From UBA8687 sp964564655 (GTDB lineage: Bacteria; Nitrospinota; Nitrospinia; Nitrospinales; VA-1): a stretch of 10,807 nucleotides of DNA. The stretch is taken from positions 1 through 10,807 of the forward strand of contig CAZMBO010000057.1 of assembly GCA_964564655.1 (NCBI GenBank). The letters run 5' to 3'. Each line of letters opens with the position of its first letter. Position 1 is the first letter of the stretch. Made by a program: the position numbers and the translations under genes. This document shows positions 7,654-10,807 of this stretch, in pieces. The notes below the pieces were generated by a model that was not told the origin of the DNA, ran no database searches, and saw only the letters and a list, made by a program, of their open reading frames with translations.

Positions 7654-8118
7654 TTAGTCCGATGATTTGGTTTTTAATTTAGCATCTATATTTTTGATTT
7701 TATCAAGACGTCTTTGGTGACGCCCGCCTTCAAATTCGGTATTTAACCAGGTGTCTAAAATTTCTATAGCCAAGCCAGGGCCTATTACGCGACCACCCAT
7801 AATAAGGATATTAGAATCATTGTGCTCACGACTCATTTTAGCTGTATACACATCGGAGCAAAGGGTTCCACGAATTCCAGGAAACCGGTTAACAATAACG
7901 GACATTCCTATTCCAGTCCCACAAATAAGGATACCCCGAACAAATTTTTTATCAATAATAGCTTCAGCAAGTTTAATTCCATAATCTGGATAATCTACAG
8001 GATCTGTACTAGGAGCCCCAAAATCATCAACCACCCAGCCTTTATTTAGCAGGAAGGAGACAATACTTTTTTTAAGGTCAAATCCTCCATGATCTGAAGC
8101 AATGGCAATTTTTTTCAT
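7654..8118 (-). CDS. rpiB: Ribose-5-phosphate isomerase B (RpiB/LacAB family)
   Basis: This enzyme interconverts ribose-5-phosphate and ribulose-5-phosphate in the pentose phosphate pathway; it acts in the cytosol. The 154 residues match the family. IAIASDHGGFDLK holds D9 and H10, ICGTGIGMS holds the base C66 and the phosphate-binding GTG loop, VNRFPGIRGTLCSD follows, and SREHNDSN carries H99. MGGRVIGPGLA and the C-terminal FEGGRHQRRLDKI are standard. The residues correspond to those of E. coli RpiB. It is the first gene of the rpiB-glyA-nrdR series, with 37 bp between its stop and the glyA start. No Shine-Dalgarno is apparent before the ATG. Galactose-6-phosphate isomerase (LacA/LacB) is the only close alternative and is unlikely without lac neighbours. 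Confidence 0.95.
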   Translation of the reverse strand: MKKIAIASDHGGFDLKKSIVSFLLNKGWVVDDFGAPSTDPVDYPDYGIKLAEAIIDKKFVRGILICGTGIGMSVIVNRFPGIRGTLCSDVYTAKMSREHNDSNILIMGGRVIGPGLAIEILDTWLNTEFEGGRHQRRLDKIKNIDAKLKTKSSD

Positions 8119-8492
8119 GACTATTTTAGGAGAATATTTTGTAAAAACTATTTAGACTGCATTTTCTAGGAGTGAGCAATTGGTCGTTTTTTCCCGGCAG
8201 GGCAATCCACTGAGGGTATTTTAACCTAAAATTCATACTAAATAAACATTCGATTTTGTAAGCCTTAATAACTAGAAGATTATAGAAAGTCTTATTGATT
8301 GAATTAATAAAAAAATAAAACTAAAATATAAAAGGATAAACATTAGAAAAACCAACCCCTTATCTTGAATCTTCCTATCAAAACACGATACAGCTCAGAA
8401 ACCCAAACAATTATCTCTATTCTCTTTTTTTATTTTTTTTTCTGTTTTCCTCTGGCCCAGGCATATTTAAAAAACAACAACTTTCTTTATAA
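8119..8492. other. AT-rich non-coding stretch upstream of rpiB, ending at the assembly gap
   Basis: There is no supported gene in these 374 bp. On the plus strand a TTG at 8365 opens a frame that runs into the gap. Its first residues are polar and are followed by a Phe/Ile-rich stretch ending PLAQA, which looks like a signal peptide. However, the hydrophobic part is encoded by a near-homopolymer T run (about 8421-8441), and there is no ribosome-binding site. It may be chance, or the 5' end of the membrane gene seen beyond the gap. No tRNA or clear terminator is visible. Confidence 0.5.
8279..8307 (-). promoter_or_regulatory. Candidate promoter for the rpiB-glyA-nrdR block
   Basis: On the minus strand a perfect -10 TATAAT lies at 8284-8279, with a weak -35 (TTAATT, 8307-8302) 17 bp upstream. 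It would give a leader of about 150 nt before rpiB. In such AT-rich DNA a TATAAT can occur by chance, so the assignment is tentative. Confidence 0.25.
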
Positions 8493-8592
8493 NNNNNNNN
8501 NNNNNNNNNNNNNNNNNNNNNNNNNNNNNNNNNNNNNNNNNNNNNNNNNNNNNNNNNNNNNNNNNNNNNNNNNNNNNNNNNNNNNNNNNNNN
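8493..8592. other. Assembly gap (100 N)
   Basis: There are exactly 100 undetermined bases. This round number is the usual placeholder for a scaffold gap of unknown size, so the true distance between the flanks, and the number of genes hidden there, is unknown. Coding frames across it cannot be trusted. Confidence 0.97.
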
Positions 8593-8594
8593 TT

Positions 8595-8861
8595 AGCCAA
8601 CTTTTTATTACAGGTTATGTATTGAATGGCTTGGTTAAGAACAATGTCGTAGCCATTCCAGGAAATGGAGTTTTATATAGTACAATTAACCTAGACTTTG
8701 GAATTGGTTTTTTAGCGTTGGGGATAATTTCTGCAGGTTTGGTCAGATTTACCGGTTCTTTAATCCCAGCAATATCGTTTAGTTTGGGGTGTGCCTTTGC
8801 TAAAATCTTAATACTAACAAACTACCCCCGCCTAACAACAATTCTTGTTTTTCTAAATTAA
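8595..8861 (+). CDS. 3' end of an unrecognised membrane protein, truncated by the assembly gap
   Basis: A frame is open from the right edge of the gap to a TAA at 8859-8861 and encodes at least 88 residues. I give no start because it lies in, or left of, the N run; a TTG at 8622 exists but the frame continues upstream of it. Two hydrophobic segments are clear, INLDFGIGFLALGIISAGLV and GSLIPAISFSLGCAFAKILI, preceded by a milder one (LFITGYVLNGLV) and a short loop with IPGNG. The pattern recalls small multi-pass proteins of DUF4345 or DUF6790 type, but the match is too loose to name. It converges with tatC, leaving 1 bp between the two stop codons, so transcription from the two sides must meet here. 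It could be spurious, but the length, hydrophobic pattern and exact tail-to-tail fit favour a real gene. Confidence 0.5.
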   Translation, partial: SQLFITGYVLNGLVKNNVVAIPGNGVLYSTINLDFGIGFLALGIISAGLVRFTGSLIPAISFSLGCAFAKILILTNYPRLTTILVFLN

Positions 8862-8862
8862 T

Positions 8863-9723
8863 TTATCTGGTCGCTTTCCGAGCTTTTTTTGCAGCTTTAG
8901 CAGCGGCTTTTCTCTTTTCAGCTGCTATTTTTGCAGCCTCTTTAGCAGCTTTTCTGGCTTCCGCTTCTGCCTGCATTTGTCTAAATGCCATTTCTCTATT
9001 TTTTGGATCCTCAAAAAACCGTGAAACCACAATTCCAAATTCATAAAGCGCATATAGAGGAAAGGCCAGAAGAACCTGAGTAATAATATCAGGAGGCGTT
9101 AGGACGGCAGCTAAAGCAAAAGTGCCGAGAAATGCCCACTTCCTATATAACTTCATTTTTATAGTATTAATAACGCCAAATTTGGTCAGGAGAACCATCA
9201 ACAATGGAGTCTGAAAAGCAAACGCAAATGCCATAATAAGCTTAACAACAAATGAAAAATAAAAGCCTATAGTCACCTGCATCTTCCAGTAATTGGATCC
9301 GTAGGCTAATAAAAATTTAAGCCCAAGTGGGAGCACCAGAAAGTAACAAAAAATGCCACCAAAAAGAAAAAAGGCGGTTCCAAAAAATACAAACATTGCC
9401 GTGATTTTCTTTTCCTTAACCTTTAATCCGGGTGCAATGAACCCCCATAAATGGTAAAGAATCCAGGGCATCGAAATGAACACTGAACCCATAAATGAAA
9501 CCTTCATATTTGTAAAGAAAGGCTCTGTCGGGGTAATGAAAGTTAGATCTGCAAACTGCTTAGGAAGTGGGTCTTCTAGCCATAATAGAAAAAACTCTAT
9601 GAAGTAAAAACATAACCCAAAGAAAAATGCCACAACAATACCCACCTGTATCACCCTATCCTTAATTTCTATTAGGTGATGGCTTATGGGTACTTTTTCA
9701 GTAAAATTTACTTCTTTAACCAA
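8863..9723 (-). CDS. tatC: Sec-independent protein translocase subunit TatC, with a basic Ala/Lys-rich tail
   Basis: TatC is the twin-arginine signal receptor in the inner membrane and works with TatA/TatB to export folded proteins. The 286 residues contain HHLIEIKDRV (15-24) at the N-terminus, FITPTEPFF (62-70), the conserved IAPGLKVKEKK (96-106, with E104 matching the signal-binding E103 of E. coli), six membrane segments, and LTPPDIITQ with LLAFPLYALYE near the C-terminus. The position of E. coli E170 is Q171 (FAFQTP), a variant I recall from other TatC proteins. From about residue 245 there is a cytoplasmic extension; its last 36 residues hold 16 Ala, 13 Lys/Arg and 4 Glu and look helical. 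The start is TTG at 9723, with a weak AGGCGAG upstream. No tatA or tatB lies nearby. The gene converges on the gap-truncated membrane gene. Confidence 0.96.
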   Translation of the reverse strand: MVKEVNFTEKVPISHHLIEIKDRVIQVGIVVAFFFGLCFYFIEFFLLWLEDPLPKQFADLTFITPTEPFFTNMKVSFMGSVFISMPWILYHLWGFIAPGLKVKEKKITAMFVFFGTAFFLFGGIFCYFLVLPLGLKFLLAYGSNYWKMQVTIGFYFSFVVKLIMAFAFAFQTPLLMVLLTKFGVINTIKMKLYRKWAFLGTFALAAVLTPPDIITQVLLAFPLYALYEFGIVVSRFFEDPKNREMAFRQMQAEAEARKAAKEAAKIAAEKRKAAAKAAKKARKATR

Positions 9724-9752
9724 ATTTATTCTCGCCTGAACCCAATTGGATC

Positions 9753-9791
9753 AAAAAAAAGCGCGGAATCCTGAAGTAATACGGTTCCCGC
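9753..9791 (-). terminator. Intrinsic-terminator-like hairpin in the tatC leader
   Basis: Read on the minus strand, GCGGGAACC (9791-9783) and GGATTCCGC (9771-9763) pair with one G-U and one mismatch around an 11 nt loop. Two bases and then eight T (9760-9753) follow. This is the form of a rho-independent terminator, oriented toward tatC and ending 29 bp before its TTG. No minus-strand gene lies upstream within the window, so it would act on the tatC leader itself (attenuation) or on antisense or upstream read-through. The 2 nt between stem and U-tract slightly weakens the case. Confidence 0.55.
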
Positions 9792-9823
9792 AACAATTTG
9801 TGTTTGCATGAGTTATTTTATTA

Positions 9824-9852
9824 TTGTCAATATACTCAATTGAATATGTAAT
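9824..9852 (+). promoter_or_regulatory. Candidate sigma-70 promoter for the DUF507 cluster
   Basis: TTGTCA (9824-9829) and TGTAAT (9847-9852) each differ from consensus by one base and are separated by 17 bp. They would start a transcript near 9859, giving a leader of about 100 nt before the ATG at 9962. This is the best-spaced promoter pair I found in the window. Confidence 0.4.
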
Positions 9853-9858
9853 TTCAAT
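9839..9858. repeat. Operator-like inverted repeat over the promoter -10 box
   Basis: ATTGAA (9839-9844) and TTCAAT (9853-9858) form a perfect 6 bp dyad with an 8 bp spacer. The spacer contains the whole proposed -10 hexamer TGTAAT. A dimeric repressor bound here would block the promoter. The AT content makes chance occurrence possible. Confidence 0.35.
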
Positions 9859-9961
9859 AGCCTTTCTGATTGCTTATTTTTGAATTAAATATGTCAAATT
9901 AACACATCATCAATGGGGCTTACCCTACTCCAAATTGATATGTATTGATTCAAAAATATAA

Positions 9962-10246
9962 ATGAGGGATAATACCCGAAATTTAGAGATTAGGAGCATT
10001 CATTCCCCTATAATCTCAAAAAAAAGGATCCTGGATGGCGAAGGATCTCTTATTCAAGGTTTTATGAGAAACTCTGACCAGGAAGTAACCGGCATCCGAG
10101 TGTTGGATATTTCAGAAGAAGGCGCTAAGGCAATTGAAGCTATGTTCAATCAGGTGATCGAAGAAATTAACATACAAGAGACCTCAATAATAGATATCCG
10201 GATTACAGATAATCATTGCTTTTTATTATTGGGTGAAAAAAAATAA
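9962..10246 (+). CDS. Hypothetical 94-residue protein upstream of the DUF507 pair
   Basis: I do not recognise this protein. It is soluble, with no signal peptide or membrane segment. The N-terminal third is polar and basic (MRDNTRNLEIRSIHSPIISKKR), then comes a probable strand-rich part (SLIQGFMRNSD, VTGIRVLDIS). An acidic helix follows (EEGAKAIEAMFNQVIEEI) and two strands finish it (IIDIRITDNHCFLLLGEK). The length, frame and codon use look genuine, and it ends 3 bp before the first DUF507 gene, so the two are almost certainly co-transcribed. The ATG at 9962 has no Shine-Dalgarno; the next in-frame ATG (residue 35) would remove the whole N-terminal part. Any functional link to the DUF507 proteins is an inference from this spacing alone. 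Confidence 0.7.
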   Translation: MRDNTRNLEIRSIHSPIISKKRILDGEGSLIQGFMRNSDQEVTGIRVLDISEEGAKAIEAMFNQVIEEINIQETSIIDIRITDNHCFLLLGEKK

Positions 10247-10249
10247 TTT

Positions 10250-10531
10250 ATGCGCATTACTAAGGAATTTACAGAAACTCTCTCTAGAAGAGTTGTCCGC
10301 TCCCTTCTAGACAAAGATTTGATTATTTGGGAAGAAACAATAGAAAAATTAGAAACTATCGTTGCCGGAATTATTATAGAAGATTTGATGGTAGAAGATC
10401 GATTAAACGAAGAAGTGAAAACACTTCTAGAATCCAAAACAGAAGAGTATGAAAGAAGCATGATGGACTATGGCCGAGTATTCCAAATGGTCAAGTCAAA
10501 GTTAGTTCGAGAACGAGGTCTAATTTTATAG
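10250..10531 (+). CDS. DUF507 family protein (first of a tandem pair)
   Basis: This 93-residue, charged, almost wholly helical protein matches my memory of DUF507, a family of unknown function found in Aquificota, Nitrospirota, Nitrospinota and Deltaproteobacteria. It opens MRITKEFTETLSRRVV. A central acidic region follows (IVAGIIIEDLMVEDRLNEE), then the helix YERSMMDYGRVFQMVKSKL and the ending VRERGLIL typical of one DUF507 subtype. It has no cysteines, no membrane segment and no recognisable catalytic motif. The ATG lies 3 bp after the preceding stop and the next gene starts 6 bp after its own stop, so this is a compact operon. No Shine-Dalgarno is visible, which suggests coupling to translation of the upstream gene. 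The biochemical role is unknown. Confidence 0.8.
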   Translation: MRITKEFTETLSRRVVRSLLDKDLIIWEETIEKLETIVAGIIIEDLMVEDRLNEEVKTLLESKTEEYERSMMDYGRVFQMVKSKLVRERGLIL

Positions 10532-10537
10532 AAATCT

Positions 10538-10807
10538 ATGAAAATAAGTAGAGATAAAATCAACCATATCAGCAGTCTCATTGTTAAAGATTTTTCCACG
10601 CGGGATGAATTGGACTACAAAGTAGATTTAAACGATTTGCGTTTAGATATAACCCGAACAATGACCGATATTTTGCTACTTGATGATAAGGCAGATAAAG
10701 AAGCTAGAAGAATCATGAATACTTATAAAAATGCTCCCCGCGAAGGTTCTCCTGAGTGGGACATTATATATCAGAAGCATTTCGATGAGTTTATGAATAA
10801 GCAGAGA
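10538..10807 (+). CDS. DUF507 family protein (second of the pair), cut by the right edge
   Basis: Ninety codons are open from the ATG at 10538 to the window end without a stop; family members are about this length, so only a few residues should be missing. It begins MKISRDKINHISSLIVKD. A conserved acidic helix follows, with TMTDILLLDDKADKEARR, and the signature end of the other DUF507 subtype comes last: an Arg/Tyr-containing helix, then PREGSPEWDIIYQKHFDEFM. It differs clearly from the preceding DUF507 protein, notably in having this GSPEWD/Y segment in place of the MVKSKL ending, so the two are diverged paralogues and may form a heteromer (inference). The start is 6 bp after the upstream stop, with no Shine-Dalgarno. 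Function is unknown. Confidence 0.8.
   Translation, partial: MKISRDKINHISSLIVKDFSTRDELDYKVDLNDLRLDITRTMTDILLLDDKADKEARRIMNTYKNAPREGSPEWDIIYQKHFDEFMNKQR

Larger units (their letters stand above)
9724..9961. other. Divergent intergenic region between tatC and the DUF507 cluster
   Basis: These 238 bp separate two divergent units. They hold a terminator-like hairpin pointing toward tatC (9753-9791), a plus-strand promoter candidate (9824-9852) and a dyad over its -10 box (9839-9858). On the minus strand a perfect TTGACA lies at 9830-9825 but has no good -10 at 16-18 bp. No small gene or tRNA is apparent. Confidence 0.55.

Noticed and set aside
8365..8625. One continuous plus-strand gene spanning the N run
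   Set aside because: Continuity relies on 100 placeholder bases of unknown true length. The left part is T-rich low complexity with a TTG start and no ribosome-binding site, and a different frame is the convincing one right of the gap.
1..10807. CRISPR array, insertion sequence, phage or defence island
   Set aside because: There are no regularly spaced repeats, transposase or integrase motifs, terminal inverted repeats or defence-type domains; the recognisable genes are core metabolism.

Overview
The window is an AT-rich stretch of bacterial chromosome made almost entirely of housekeeping genes, with one unresolved assembly gap. The mix is an aminolevulinate (C5) heme pathway with an adjacent CcsA/HemX-type membrane protein, an rpiB-glyA-nrdR block, a TatC with a basic tail, and a tandem pair of DUF507 proteins. 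This points to a Gram-negative-type lineage such as Nitrospinota, Nitrospirota or former Deltaproteobacteria. That placement is inferred from gene content; I saw no 16S rRNA or other taxonomic marker. A run of exactly 100 N indicates a draft scaffold (isolate, MAG or single cell) with a gap of unknown true size.

Layout. (1) 1-1207, minus strand: nadC, followed 2 bp later by the start of a small protein that runs off the left edge and resembles a divergent IscU/NifU-like Fe-S scaffold. (2) 1435-2688, plus strand: an amino-acid dehydrogenase of the Glu/Leu/Phe/Val family. Its spacing is that of glutamate dehydrogenases, but its two side-chain-selecting positions are not glutamate-type. (3) 2719-8118, minus strand: one co-directional block, read rpiB > glyA > nrdR > (about 150 bp gap) > ccsA/hemX-like > hemA > hemC. 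The last three are packed with 0-3 bp between them. (4) 8119-8862: intergenic DNA, the gap, and the 3' end of an unrecognised membrane protein on the plus strand. (5) 8863-9723, minus strand: tatC. A terminator-like hairpin lies just upstream of its start. (6) 9962-10807, plus strand: an unrecognised 94-residue protein and two DUF507 genes, the second cut by the right edge.

How they work together. hemA and hemC supply the early tetrapyrrole pathway (glutamyl-tRNA to aminolevulinate; porphobilinogen to hydroxymethylbilane), and the adjacent membrane protein is of the type linked to heme and cytochrome c handling. glyA supplies glycine and one-carbon units, rpiB interconverts pentose phosphates, and nrdR represses ribonucleotide reductase genes, so that block sits around nucleotide precursor supply. 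nadC completes quinolinate-to-NAD synthesis. tatC exports folded proteins, many of them cofactor-bearing.

No mobile element, CRISPR array, tRNA or rRNA was found. I did not find a convincing new multi-gene system. The points most worth checking are the altered specificity pocket of the dehydrogenase, the terminator-like hairpin in the tatC leader, the gap-truncated membrane gene, and the DUF507 pair with its unknown upstream partner. Strong Shine-Dalgarno sequences are scarce: only glyA has an obvious one, and it moves the glyA start inward to a TTG.
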